Shown here: one piece after another, positions 45,560 through 58,500 of the stretch
Layout of the letters: every line of letters starts with the position of its first letter
Position numbering within the stretch: position 1 is the stretch's first letter
Assembly: GCA_014529385.2 (NCBI GenBank)
Contig: CM043970.1
Coordinates: 47,145,779 to 47,209,778 of the forward strand
DNA from: Adiantum capillus-veneris
Taxonomy: Eukaryota; Streptophyta; Polypodiopsida; Polypodiales; Pteridaceae
Length of the DNA stretch: 64,000 bases
Direction: 5' to 3'
Notes under the pieces: generated by a model
Told to the model about the DNA's origin: nothing
What the model saw: only the letters and a program-made list of their open reading frames with translations
Database searches by the model: none
Position numbers and translations under genes: made by a program

Positions 45560-46560
45560 GCTTGCATACCCAACATGAACCTGGTAGATTGATCTTCTCT
45601 TTCATTACCACCTCTCCACATGGGTTGAGAAACACCATCCCTCCCCCTGCTTTACATGTGGCTCATCAGAAAGCTCCATCAAAGAACAAGGTAAATGCAT
45701 TAGGGATACTTTTAGGTGGTGGCAATGGTAGGGTCTTTACTTCATGCACTTTAATCTCCTTCTCATGTACCTATAAAGTGATAATTCCTACCAATTGTGC
45801 ATGCACACTATCTTATACCTTGAAAGAGTATTGAAACTCTTGCAATTCCATAATCCACTTTGAAATCCTAGTACTAAGGTTCATTTGAGACAACACCCAA
45901 GGAAAAAAAAAATTGCAGTTAGGATAACAAAATGTTTTGGTAATAGGTAGGATCTAAATTTTCTCATTACAAGCATGAGAGCAAGCATCATAAGTTCTGC
46001 TTCAGTGTAGCCTTTCTCCAAGACATTCATTTCCCTACAAGTAAAGTAGATGGGCCGCAGCCTGGTACTGTGAGGATCTTGTTGTAACAAAACAACACCA
46101 ATTGTTTCCTTCCCAACAATAGCTAGAACTAACAAAGAAGGTGTACTCCCAACAAGGATGCATGAGTGTTGGTAGCTATGATAGAATGACTTAAATGTTA
46201 CAAAAAAATTCTTCAAGATGAACAGACCAAGCAAACTTAATTTGTTATGTCAATTTTTGCAAGGGGTGAAGTAACTTTGAGGCTAAATGAATGAAGCACG
46301 AAATATACTTCAACTTTTGAATGAAGGAGATGAACTCCTTGAGACTCTTGGGTGATAGTAGCCAAATAAGATCCTTTGCCTTTGAAGGATCCACCTCAAT
46401 GCCTTTATTGGATACCTTATGACCAAGAAATATCACTTCATCCTCACCTATGGCATTTGTAGGGATGGCGCTAACCTCCCATGTATAGCTTCTTCAAACC
46501 TTCTTCTACTCTTTGTTGGCAGTTGCACAAATGTACTCTTAGAAATGCTTTGACTAATAT
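45560..46560 (-). pseudogene. pol: RT-RNase H fragment related to the Tat-type element
   Basis: On the minus strand, about 46560-46440 matches the RT end (VEEGLKKLY, with frame damage). Then come 46436-46245 (FLGHKVSNKGIEVDPSKAKDL, FISFIQKLKYISCFIHLASK) and 46234-45881 (GKETIGVVLLQQDPHSTRLR, YTEAELMMLALMLVMRKFRS), and 45740-45590 reaches the start of the second RNase H. Order and residues match 36380-37300 of the young Tat-type element in reverse orientation. Frameshifts separate the parts, and it has no own LTRs. Confidence 0.85.
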
Positions 46561-48530
46561 TGTGCTAAAAGTGGTGCACTTAGGAAACCATTAATAGTAC
46601 ATGATGATGGGCTTCATTTTTTCAACTTATGATCCTTAAGTGTCTAAGAGTAGTAGTTTCTTTATAACCACTACTTTGAAAGGTAGTGTTGAGTACTCTA
46701 GTGAAGAATTAACATGTCAATCAAAAATCCTTCCGCAATATCAAGACAATGGAGATGTAGAAGGTGAAGAGGCTAGAAGAGTATTGAAGCAAGCACAAAA
46801 AATATTATATGGCCAAGAAATGATGTTGTGAGAATTCTTTTAATGACCAAAAAGAAAACTAATGGAAGCTAAAAAAAAAGGGGGATTTGATCAACTATAA
46901 AAAAAAAGAGCCATGAATGAGCTACTAAAATGGGGCAAAGGCGGAGAACATCGTGATCAAGAACTGTGAGAAAAGAGGAGAGATCAGACCACAGAGAGCT
47001 GACATGTGTTGTTGGAAAGAGTATCAACATCACAGTCATGGTTTGTAGACAAAGGAGAATACAGATGTGTTGACTGGGTTTGTGGCACTGAGCAGCTCAA
47101 AAAGTAGTTTTGAGCCGCTCAACACTAGTTGGAATAGAGAGGACTAGCAACTAGTGTTGCATGTATTTCAACATAAAAAACCAATCCCCTCTACTCAAAA
47201 GGAAGAGTGAAAAACAAATCTCACTGCACGGAAATATTGGCTAAAGGTTGGTTAGTACATCATTGTATCCACAACCATTACCATAACAAGATCTAAGAAT
47301 CATAACCATAACCATAACCATGACAAGATCTAGGTCCAAGCAAGTATCTTTATCCAAGGATGTGTCAAGAAACTCTTTTATATGAGTGACTGCAAAAAAG
47401 CATTTATGTGGAAAGCCTAAATACAAGAGGAATTGAAAAACTTTCAACGCATCATGTCATGTAGTAAGAAGATCTTTGAAATAAGCAAACTAGAAACACC
47501 AATTGATCATGGGTGAAAGTCATAACAAGATACGTCATTTATGCTCTTACAGTTTGTTGTAGCCTTTCTATTGATGCAGTCAATGAGGACTTAATGCATG
47601 GTATGATAGAGAAAATGGGGTCTCCAATGAGGGTGGCCAGTTGCATAAAATTCATGCTTGGGAAACAAGTTTGCATGTTCTAGACGAGTCCTAATTAATG
47701 GAAGGCCCTTTCTTCCTCTCACCATTTTTCAAATTTCTCAGGCAGTCTAGCCATCTCAATGGTATGAATATGGTGTTTATTGTAGGCACTAATTGAATAT
47801 TATGCTTTGTAGTTGGTGGTCAAACACAATTGGTACATGTTACTAGTATGAAATGAAGTCGGAGGCAATCTCTTGGCATAGGTTTTAGTGGTGACACTTG
47901 GGGTGTAGTTTCTAAAATGGAATATTGTGAATCTGTTGAAATATGTTTCTCTCTTACCTACATGTGTGTTGAGACTATCAGATTTTTTTGGATTCACCAG
48001 CTAGTTGATGAGCCCGAAGAGAGGGCTGAAGTGTTGGTTTGTTTGGCGGGCACCAAGTGGCTTTTGTAGCAGTGAGAGGAGGAGCGGTGGAGAGCTTAGG
48101 AGCAGCAAATACGAGCGTGTTTTAATTTGATATTTTTAAAAAAAAAAGACTTGTTTAATTTTTCAATTTAAAGGGAGAAAGGGGGTCCAACACAACAAAA
48201 ATCAAAACAAATTGAAAGGGGAATTAATTTCTGGAGGAGACGAAGGGAAGTGCGATGCAATTGAGGAATTAGGACTCTTTTGTGATCTCTTTGTAAAAAA
48301 GGATCGAATTATTTTACTTTTCTCTGAAGGAATCTTGCTACACACTTTATGAAATTCCTATGAATGATGTTAAATGTTCTTGCATCTATTGGCAAGTTGT
48401 GTTGCATCCACCACATCTTGTTCCACAGCAAGCAGCTCGGGTTGATCCCGGCTCACTAATCGTACCTATTTATCCCGACACGGTGAGAATAGCCAACCGT
48501 GGGATAGTAGAAGGAAAAACTGGTCCAAAA
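46561..48530. other. unassigned sequence
   Basis: No domain-bearing frame is seen. CCATAA repeats near 47290-47325 give a low-complexity frame. A 63-codon frame at 46640-46831 has no recognised similarity. Confidence 0.4.
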
Positions 48531-48880
48531 TTTTGAAAATCATACGTTTGTTGCATGCCAATATCTAAATCCATGGCGTAACATGTTGTGGTAGCAAGAG
48601 AGAAGATGTACCTAGGAAAGAAAGTCACCTACTGAAGTTAATTAGCCTTACTAATTCAGTATGGTCCAAGCCGTAAACGATCGTTAATGTTGACTTTGAA
48701 ATTTTGAAAATCATATGTATGTTGCATGCCAATATCTAAATCCATGGCGTAACATGTTGTGCTAGCGAGAGAGAAGATGTACCTAATAAAGAAAGTCACC
48801 TACTGAAGTTAGTTAGCCTTACTAATTCAGTATGGTCCAAGCCGTAAACAATCGCTAATGTTGACTTTGAACTTTTGAAA
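48531..48880 (+). repeat. 171-bp tandem repeat, two copies plus the start of a third
   Basis: The unit beginning TTTTGAAAATCATA occurs at 48531 and 48702 with few differences (CATACGTTTG against CATATGTATG, GTGGTAGC against GTGCTAGC). A partial third unit begins near 48872. Confidence 0.9.
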
Positions 48881-49458
48881 TTGCCATTCTAGTGCAAGCT
48901 TTCTTGATATTTGAAAGTCCGTCGGAGAAAACCGTGCCTAATCCGACTTCTAAAAATTGTCAACTTGTAGATAGCAATAAGCTCTTGTTAGCAACACTTA
49001 ACTTATATGACACAACCAAATATATCATGGTAGATGGGCTTTTCAAAAGCACAGATACTCATTTGAGCCACACAAAATTGTGTGGTCCAAATATGCATCT
49101 TTATTTTGGTCCAAATGGTCCATTGGGGTTCAAAACGTATACTTTATCATTTTTGATCATGCAAATCGTAGTCCTTAATTGATTAAGTAGTCTTTCTTGG
49201 TGAGCGTTGCTATAGAACATCTATAGAGCATAACAAGACATACGCAGATTGACATCGACCATCATCTCGCACTGAAATAAACAAAATACAAATCCCATTC
49301 GCATATTTTTAAAAAAGAATCGTGTCTATGATGATTGATTATTTATATGGCTATCTATAAAATGGTCCAATTTCACGGCATTGGAAAACTTTTCAAAAAG
49401 AAATGCATATGTGTTTATTATTTTAAAGATAGTCAATTTTCTCTTATTTTTCATAGAA
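48881..49458. other. unassigned sequence
   Basis: It contains a 96-codon frame (48892-49182) without recognised similarity or composition bias. Nothing else is visible. Confidence 0.4.
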
Positions 49459-49460
49459 AT

Positions 49461-49482
49461 AGATAGATAGATAGATAGATAT

Positions 49483-49557
<75 letters not shown>
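49461..49557. repeat. (GATA)n followed by (GA)n microsatellite
   Basis: About seven GATA-type units, then about 34 GA units. Leucine/serine-rich frames on the minus strand are artefacts. Confidence 0.95.
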
Positions 49558-49561
<4 letters not shown>

Positions 49562-50537
49562 TAAATATAGAAGCATTCCTAGCTTCCCAAATGAAGGTAA
49601 ACATCCACAATTTGAGTGATAACAAGCATAGATGTAAACCCTTATCCTCAAAATGCATCAACCCAAAAAGGATCCTGTACTAATTGGAAATTTTGATATG
49701 CCATCATAATCTACAGTAATCTTGGCGAGATATCCACTATTTATTGACTTGCATAAAATCCAAAAATAACTGTTTCATGGATTCTAATTTATTGCATCTC
49801 ATACATTTCCCGTGTGCTACATTCTTACTGGTTAGCAACTCCCCAATAGGCATGGCACTTGTTAATATTTTCCAAAGTAGAATTTTGTGCATGTATGCAT
49901 AGTGGGAATTCTAATTAAATTGGATTCTATGTAACCACCATTGATCAGAGTGATTAAACCCCTGTATCCTCTTGCATCTCTCATGGATTTGGCTTTCTAG
50001 GAAAGGTAAATGATAAAATATCTTCGTTGAGGATTTCCACAAATTGGCCGAAGTGTTCGGGAGTCCCTTAAACTTTGAGATGAGTTCTGATTGCATGGTA
50101 TGTGAAGATTGAATACAATAGCAAACAACAAAGACCATAGGACTTTGAATCCATCACCCGTCCTCCTAAAGATTCTACTAGCTGTCGAAAAATCCACAAC
50201 CTAGATGTTAGAGTCCCCTATCAACAATGTCGGATATTACTTAAAAACAAAGCTTGAAAGCATGATTCCAGTCCAATAGAATTACTAGTATATCTAACCC
50301 TTCCAGCCCCCCATACCAGTTTAGAACATACATGTTTCCAAGATTGCATAGGCATATTACCAGTGTTTCCACACAAATTTTGCAGTAGTAGAGAAAAATT
50401 TATCCCAAGGTGACATACTCCAAATACCATGAAAGTATCAATAGCTTTATGAATTAAGAATCATAGCAATAGACCAGCATTTATCAGAGACCAACTTATG
50501 TTTTAAAAGTGTAGCCCTTGGAGCTAATCCATGGTGA
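49558..50537. other. unassigned sequence
   Basis: Short minus-strand frames around 49911-50430 (for example SKLVWGAGRVRYTSNS) resemble a decayed coding region in style, but I cannot name a family. Confidence 0.35.
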
Positions 50538-51395
50538 TTGTGGAGTGCTAGAAAGAAAAAAAAGAATACCTAAATATCAAAACATTTTAATGCAATTATC
50601 ATTAATCATCCCAAATTAGCCTTTCTAAGTACGTCATTTTTAGGTAATTTCATTCCTTTACGTTCAGTGCTGACAAAGAGCAAATTGAAGAGTCCAAAAA
50701 TAGCAACAAGTGCGATCAGCTAACCGTGCTGATTAATCTAATTTGTTAGATGCCAAATGTAAAAATCTTGCCCGATGTCAATAAGCACAATCCTCTTTTC
50801 TCAAACAAATAAGCACCATAGTGTGATTATAAACGATCACATGGAAACATTTTATTCAAAATTCGATCGCTTCAATTCAACCGCTTCACTGGTATGATTC
50901 CCAATTTGGTGGTTTACTAATGAATTTCTCGACCCTTTGTGGATGATTTTGGCCAAGATTATCGAGTGGGATGGTTTGATGGTGAGCACTTGCCCTAAAT
51001 AAGGAGATTTTATTGCTTTAAGGCTTTGGGCAGCCGAGTGTGAATAGGGTAGCACACAAAGCTCCAAGGCCTGGTGATGGAGGGTAGAGTTCAAGAGAGG
51101 GAGAAAGAGAGAGAGAGTGCACTCCTCCTGTGGCTCTACGCACCTTCATTACATGATAGTTTATCATCAATGCCCCCTTAAAAACACACTTTTCTTACCT
51201 CACGTAATTTCATGCAAGTCAACCTCCTCACCCTCCTCCTGTCTAGGGCCATTTTTCCCCTTTGCACTCCTCAACTTCCCCCTATCTAGGGTAGAGTTGC
51301 ATGGAAGAGGCTAAGAATAGTAGCTCCACATCCCCTCTTTTCCAAAAAAAATAAAGCTTTGATATTGCTGTAAACTGAGGGAACTACCTTGATGC
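50538..51395. repeat. dispersed repeat, copy 2
   Basis: Same family and orientation as 43203-44085. The GA-rich run is shorter here (51096-51117). The homology ends near TTGATGCAAATTCACCACC. Confidence 0.8.
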
Positions 51396-53079
51396 AAATT
51401 CACCACCCAAATCCCCTTATTATAGACCTTGGCTATCTAATCCCTTGTTCCACCTTGGCAGTGGACCACCTGGCTTGGGTGTGTGACCCCCCCTGGGTAT
51501 TCGCTTGGCATCACAGTTTGCTTGTGTATTAATAGCTTTGACCACAACTAGCCAAAGGTGAGTGCCTTACCAAACTCATCCTTCTTCCACTCCCGCATGT
51601 CAAACGCAAAGAGTCCTACACCATGAAGGTAAATTACTTGAGCACATGAAAGGAGTGTGTGTGAGAAATGAAAAGGTATAGAGAGAAAAACCTCATGTAG
51701 TGCATGTCTAACTCTACTATGCTGCCTAGCGTCAACTTATTCATCATGTCATTCATCCTCAACAAAGCATCACTTGTATGAACCACCAACACTGAAGGTA
51801 AGTTGCAGCAACTCCTCAGTGGCAGGCACCAAAACACTATTGAGCAAAATAAAAAGTGGGACATCTCTATAGCTATCTAGCCCAGCAGCGTTCAAAATTC
51901 AACCTCAATGCCAAAAATTATCCCAAACCAACTCTTAGTAAACCCCAACCCAAAGGCCTATATATGCTTCCTTGGGAATTTATAAGCACACGTCCAGCCA
52001 AAGGACCATAATCGATCAAAGCATGGATTTACAGCACACGTTGATCGATGCATATGAAGATTAGGTCCTCCCATTTGACAATTGAACATCACAAATCCAC
52101 AACTTCAACATCAATTCCACAATTCATATTCATAGATACATGCCCTCCCAATACTCTGCACACAATTTGCTACTAGGCTGCCATAGCCATAACCCTACAT
52201 AGAACTAGTCATAATTTGAAGAGCACAACTCCAATGGGGAACTTTAAATCTTGGAAGAAATATTGAGAAATGGTTGGAGATAAATTTGAAGATGAAAAAA
52301 ATTGAATCTACACACCACTACATGAAAAATTGACGCAAACAAAGAGCTGTCCCAATACGACTACACGTAGAGAGGGCAAGGCGAGGGCAAAAACTACATC
52401 CAAAAGTATCCACGAGGCAAAGCGAGCTAAAAACTCATTTTTTTAATCTTTGGCTGAAATTTTTTAAGTTTTATCATGAGTTTTGATTATATAAATGAAG
52501 CACCTCAAATAGCACATATACGAGCACTTAAAGCGACCCGACAGCCAGCAGCACACTAGCGACTTGCCTTGCATGTACATGTGCTTGCTGAAGCAATCAT
52601 AAAAACCAAAAATACAATTTTCAAACACTCTTAGGAAAGTATATCTCAAGCCCATATGTGTAGTTTTTACAAAAAATGGGGATCTCAAAATGCGCGCAAC
52701 AACGGATGCCATTAATTAAATCAACATCTAGAATTTTTTGTAGTTTAATAAGATTGTTAGTGGCATTGGAAATTTATTAGAGATCATTTCTTTTGTATCA
52801 AAGTTTTTTCCTTTATCTTATATTTGTAAGAAGAATAGTGTGATTATACTAATTATACATAAGAGGCACTTGGTGTTTTTATAAGGATAATCATTCCATA
52901 ATTGATTGGGATTATAGAGTCGGTTAAGCTAGTCATATGGGAATACGAGATGACAAATAAAAGACATTATGTAGATGTAATTAGAGGGTGTGGTGAAGTT
53001 ACCCAGCATAGAGATGTATTCTTATCTCTCTTCACTAGCTAACTCACTAGACAGTATCCGATGTAACTTACTTGTATCC
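51396..53079. other. unassigned sequence
   Basis: No recognisable frame or repeat. CACTACATGAAAAATTG at about 52316 resembles a CACTA-type terminus, but no partner end was found. Confidence 0.4.
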
Positions 53080-54536
53080 ACCAAGGGTTGCGTACCTGAT
53101 GGTCCCTCTTGGTTCTTTAGTGGTGATTCAGATTGTGTCATCTCTTTGGATCTCTAAGGACGACTCCCATCACTTCGATGCTATTGTCACTCTCCTCAAT
53201 TGTCGTTTCTTCTCCCAAGGTGATCAAAGATCAGTCGCTGGTGAATTAATCTTCGGACACCTCCAAGATCATGTTGCACTGCTTTGTAGTCTTCCTATCG
53301 TAGAATATGGTATTCCCTTTAGCATCCTTCATCTGGATCATTCCAATACTCGAGTCCTGCTTAGCCTCCATAGCCATGAGCCATGGTCTTTGGAGAATGA
53401 TAGGGTAGCCCTTCCTTTTGTGTGGCATGACAAAAATTTCTAACTCCACTTCTGTGTTGAATGCCTTCACCTTGACTGCATTCACAATGCCTACGCATTT
53501 CACTTTGACGTTATTTGCCATTTTAGCAGGGTGCCGGCCTACTTACCTCGAGGCCTAGATGGTGCATCATTTTCTCACTCATGACGCATTTTTGTGCACC
53601 ACTATCTATGTAGATGTTTGAGATGCATTTCCCCTTGATGTGGGCATCCATGGTAGGTAGAATGTCATCTAGATTCCTCCCAGAGATAGCCCTATCTATC
53701 CTTGGTCTTGATTTTCTAGTACTTATCATCTTTGTCCATTGTCTCCTCATCGTTGGTGAAAGATGGAGTAATTGGGGCCATGTTATTTTCGGACCCTACA
53801 TCAAAACATCTTGAACTAGGTCATATGGTTTACCATACTAGCTCAACGAAAAATCCACAATGTCAATCTTCTGTTGAGGCTTAGATGCATGCTTGATAGA
53901 CTCTCCTTTTCTTTTCATCTTTTCCTCCCTTTAAGAGGCCTCTTTGGGCCTTGCATGCTTCACTCCCATGGCATCCACTTCTTATACTTTTCCTTTTCCT
54001 TTGTCCTTCTCTTTGATGTGCTCTTCTACCTTCACCTTTCCTTTAACTTCATTGCTCAGCACGTATGGAGTGATGGCGACGTGTTTGACCACTCCTAGCC
54101 TTTTAGCTAGCAGTAGTTGAAAGTAGTTACTGTAATTGTCTCGTTGCATGAATTCCATACCATTTAATTGTAGCTCATCTTCAGCCCACTAGGTTTCACT
54201 TGTGCTAGATAGTTTCTTCAGGACGAGCTGTACGAGGAGAGGAGGAAGGCCCTCTAAGCACCTTCTAAAATATGGAGGAAAGTAGCCAAACCACTCCTGT
54301 CTAGGGTATGGGAACCTCCTTATCACCTCCGCTTCGGGGTTGTCGAAGTGAACTGGCAGCACTTGCATGTGCCTCGCGAATCGATAGGTGATCTTTCGCC
54401 GCTTTGCTTTGGATGACCTTCTTTTTAGCACCCTAGGCACAATTTTGCTTTCCAGAGACAAACTTGAAGCACTCACGTGGCCATGTGTTTCTTCGTCCTT
54501 GGGGGTCATGTGATTTAGGATTGACCTAGCCCTCAT
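53080..54536 (-). pseudogene. gag-protease fragment related to the Tat-type element
   Basis: From 54536 downward: a basic N-terminal segment (RRSSKAKRRKITYRFARHM), an RFPYPRQEWFGYFPPYF stretch, NGMEFMQRDNYSNYFQLLLAK and a lysine-rich linker. Then comes the protease region, with KIDIVDF and KITWPQLL (compare DISWPQFL in the young element), the active site YIDSGAQKCVM, the MANNVKVKCVGI segment and ILQRPWLMAMEAKQD. It ends with EESDNSIEVMGV, matching EESSIEVMGV at about 35600. At least three frame breaks are present. It is cut at about 53080 before the RT. The active-site DSG is intact here, whereas the young element has DGG. Confidence 0.8.
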
Positions 54537-54590
54537 TTTCCCTTGGCACGAGCAGCCCCTCTGGGCAACTTAGGAGAAGAGGCTACACTT

Positions 54591-55523
54591 TGTTGGACGG
54601 ATACGCCGCGACGGACGTCAGCACAGCGAGAACTCACCTAACAAGATTTGTCAGCTAAGGACGAAACTCAACCCACAGGCACATGGAAGCAAGCATAGGG
54701 TGTCAACCTACACTCGACCGACTCCTAACTAATTCCTACAGAGGTCTCTACCCAATGTCTAAGTCACAGTCTTCAGGAGTGCATAGGAGTAAACTTCCTA
54801 CAACACTTTCTAGAGCCGAACATCCATCAAATAATCTCGAAACACCACAGAACTTGAAGGAGACCCTACTAACACCAATAAGTCGCTCTCCCTAAGGTCT
54901 ATGAACCAAAACCCCAACCCAAAACACCCGGTGCAAAATCACGTAGGATGTCTGGCCGAAATTTGCAGTTCTTTGTTTCCAAAATCTAAAGTGCCTAATG
55001 TGTAGCGCTACTCAATGTGAACGCGTGGATATGCTGCAATGCAAAATCGGACAACGTATGCTCACCGAATCACCAGCTGAAGCTTGTAGATGGAGCTCGC
55101 AATACCGGACTGTACGTGCACAATGTATGTATCGGCGCGTAGCTCTCATCGGGGGCAACACGCTGCACTTCTCTGCACTCGATTCCGAACACTGGTGCAC
55201 ACATAGCGTCAAGATGAAGCTCACACTCTCTCTCTCGTACACAGTATGCTCACTCACAGACTTCAAAAATTTTTTAAATGACAAAAGGTCCTTTCATTAA
55301 GATCAAAAAGTGGTATAAATACCTTACAATTCTCAAACCCTAAAGTTACAAATCAACCATCCACTCAATCTAAATGTCAAAACTGGGATACAATCTGGAA
55401 ACTTCTGTAAGCCCCAATATTTACAAGGTGAAATGTCGGGTTTTCTTAATAAATGAATACTTACAAAAAGAATGATAATCTGTCGAGCCGTCATTTTCCG
55501 TAGGGTGTGTCCAGCTTCTAACA
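54591..55523 (-). mobile_element. 3' LTR (933 bp)
   Basis: The minus strand starts TGTTAGAAGCTGG at 55523, next to the PPT, and ends CGTCCAACA at 54591. A TATA-like TATTTATA lies at about 55313-55320 (minus strand). A half palindrome ACGTAGGATGT at 54941-54951 repeats the arm of array B. It shares CCGCGACGGACGTC near its end with the LTR at 23532. Confidence 0.75.
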
Positions 55524-55536
55524 CTCCCCCCCTCCT
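55524..55536 (-). promoter_or_regulatory. polypurine tract
   Basis: The minus strand reads AGGAGGGGGGGAG directly before the LTR start. Confidence 0.8.
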
Positions 55537-55590
55537 TGGTCATGTCGTCTGCGACATGGCTGTTGAGCTGCTTCTTTATCTTATGGTTTC

Positions 55591-58500
55591 TCACATCTTG
55601 AGCAGTGACTCGTATCTTGCATGTAAATCCACTAGTGTTGGGCCGAATATATCAAAGTTGATGGTGAAGAAGCCGGTGTAGAAAGCTTCTTCAAAGTCTT
55701 GGAGGTGATAGGATGGTAGAAACATGATCCTTTGATACAATGCATGTATCAACTCATTGGCACGCTGACCAGACAAATCATAGGCACATCTGTAAGTATC
55801 TTGAAAGAAGAAGATATTGTCTGCCACCTAGCGTGGTTTGAACGTCTCAAAGACTGCCAAAAGAGTTTTGCAGATCTTCCTCATCATTATGCAAGAAAGG
55901 TCTGGCGAGCCAGTGAACAATTTGATGGCGCCCGTTAGGGTTTTCACCATGTATTGAATACTTATTCTCTCGCCTGCCTTCAAGCCTGGCAGCTTCGGAT
56001 TGTTCAAGCAAGTGGGTTGGCTTCTTTGTAGTATCTCCTGGGCAGAAGCTTAGGTTATCTCTGATGATTTTAGGTGCCTCTACCAAATGGATTAGGTACT
56101 GTTGGTACTTCGTCAACCATGCATTTCTCCACCTGGGCTGGGAGTCAACTATCAGCTTTGCCCCTTCAGGCTGGGAGATATCTGCTGTGTAGAGTGGCAC
56201 TGTCGGCTCTTCTCTAATCCTCTTGTTGATGGTGGCGGCTTCGTACTTTAGCAAAGGATATGGGAGAGAGGGCTGTAGCCATTCACGGCCGGCGTCTATC
56301 TTCTGAATGGTCATGGATTTCAAAACCCTCTGCTCCCATTCCACGGCTTCCTTGGCCATTTCTCTAATTTTTGCCTCTATGGCCTTGCGCAGCTTCTCTT
56401 CCTCTTCTTGTGTTAGATCTTGTGGCTCTTGAGAGGTTCCTACTAGGATTTCCTCTTGCATGGGTGTGTCCACAGGATCTGCCACATTCTCTAGGTCTAT
56501 GCCTTCCATGGTTTTTGGCCCTGTGCCTACCTGCTCTTCTGCCTACTGTCCTCTCAGCTCTTCTATTTGCTTTAGGAGTGTCTGTTTCTCTGCTTCATCT
56601 TCTTTTCCCATGTTCACAAGGAGGTCGTTCAACTCAGCGTTTATCTTCTCCACCTCCTCGAGCTTTCTCTTGATATTTTCTAGCTCATCTTGCATTGCTT
56701 TTTGATCTTCTTCCATGCGTGTTTGCATAACCACCGATCCTTCTGCCATCATCAACCTTTGCTTCTTCTCTAAGGTCAACTCTTTCTAGAGATATTTCAT
56801 CTGTTCTTCATAGATCTAGCTCTCTGTAGTGGTGTGAGTCAAGCTAGTAGCCCTGACTCTGGCACAAGGACCTATCCTTGAGCCTCCTGGTCCTTGAGCT
56901 CAAGGACCTATCCTCGCTAGCCTCCTGGTCTATTTCCGACTTCTCTTTGGCATTTCGCATGGCCTCAACTTCCTTGGATTCCTCAGCAAGTTGTAGGGTA
57001 AGGTTATCCCTTTCCCTCTCTGCATCTGTCAATGACTTGCTGAGTTGTCTATACTCCTCTTCAACTCCTTGTAGTCTTTGAGATGCTTCCTGATTTTCTC
57101 TTTCCATTTCTTGGCATCTTTGCAATGCCTTTGCCAGACTGGCTTGGAGCTCTGCTTCTCTCTCTATCTGCCTTTTTCTTTGTTTTTGTAAAGTGTCAAC
57201 TTCAAGCTTTATCTGCACTTCAGTGGATCTAAGAGTTGCCATTTCACTTTCTGAGGCCATTGATTGTGCTCTTAGCCCGGTTAGCTTTGTCATCACCACA
57301 TCCCAATCATTGGTGGGCGGGTGCAAGTCCACTGTATGTATGGCCATTTCTTTAAGCTCCACTAACTGTAGGCTCTGCATTTGCTCTTTGGGTCTCATGC
57401 CAAGTCAAATGCAACTGTGGCAGCCTCTTCTTTTGTATATCCAGCAGCTAGCAGGTCTAGAAATGTGTTGTACCTTGTTATTGGCTCTGGATGCTCACTC
57501 TTAGGCTTAGCCTCTTCCTTTGGTTCTCTCTCTTGGCTTTGTTCTTGCTTTGACTCTGCTTGGTCTTCTGGTTTGTCTTGCTCCTCTTTCTCTTCTTGTG
57601 GAGGCCTACGAGGAGGTGGTGAGGGCGGTGGGCTTGACTCAGGGCTAGGCGGTGGAGTTGTCGTCTTTTTCTTGAAATCTTTGTTCGCCTTTGTCTTCCT
57701 TTCTCTCTCTTGGCCTTCTTGCTCTTCTAACAGTTTCCGTCAGACTTGCTCCACTTCCTCTTCTCTAAAGGGTACATGTGGGATATTCTCTGCTGTGGCA
57801 TCCAGAATCTCAAAATTCTTCATGTAATCATCGAATCTGTCTCTGTGCACCCTTTGGGATGATCCCGACATTGCTTCTAGAGACGGCTTCCATAGCTCGT
57901 CTAAATCTCCTTTGAAGTCTCTTTCCGCCCTGAAGCTTTCCATCAGCCGCTCTAGCCGTGCCGCTTTCTGTGATTTTGTCTCTTTTATTGGCACTTGGGC
58001 AGATTCCTTCTTTCCCTTCTTCAACTCTGGTTGCTCTTCTTGCACGGTTTCTAACCCCGGCGTTTCAAACGGGTTGCCACCCTTGGTGCTTTGGGCTGTT
58101 CGTCTTCCTTATCTTCCTTGAGCCTCAGCCAGTCGTTTTGTGATGGAGGGTTGGGCCATCTTTTCTTGGCGTGCAATGCCCCATAAATCACCTTCATGAT
58201 TAGCTCACCCGGCACGATTTATGTGGGGTTCTTGTTGCCCATCTTCACCAGATTATCATGTACATAAGCTGCATAATTGATGATCTTCGGCTTGCTTTTC
58301 TGCATTGCCCAGGTGAATGTTGTGGCAATTGCTGTAGGCGTCATCCTGTACTTTTGTGGCCACTTTTTACACATATGGAAATATTGATTGTACAGCTGAC
58401 TCATGATTTCCACTTTGGGGTTGGCAATGTCCTCAAAGGTATAGTTTCCTTTCTTTTCGGTGTACACCTTTACTTTGTCTCTTCTTTTGGTTACACTATC

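Noticed and set aside
44885-52335. CACTA-like termini (CACTAGCAAAAATAGTG near 44889 and CACTACATGAAAAATTG near 52316) as ends of a CACTA transposon
   Set aside because: Both are in the same orientation, have no matching inverted partner, no 3-bp target duplication and no transposase between them.
53072-53443. 123-codon plus-strand frame
   Set aside because: It is antisense to the protease fragment on the minus strand, which has clear homology to the Tat-type element.
57381-57827. 148-codon plus-strand frame, Gly/Ser/Cys-rich
   Set aside because: Antisense shadow of the proline/charged linker of ORF3.
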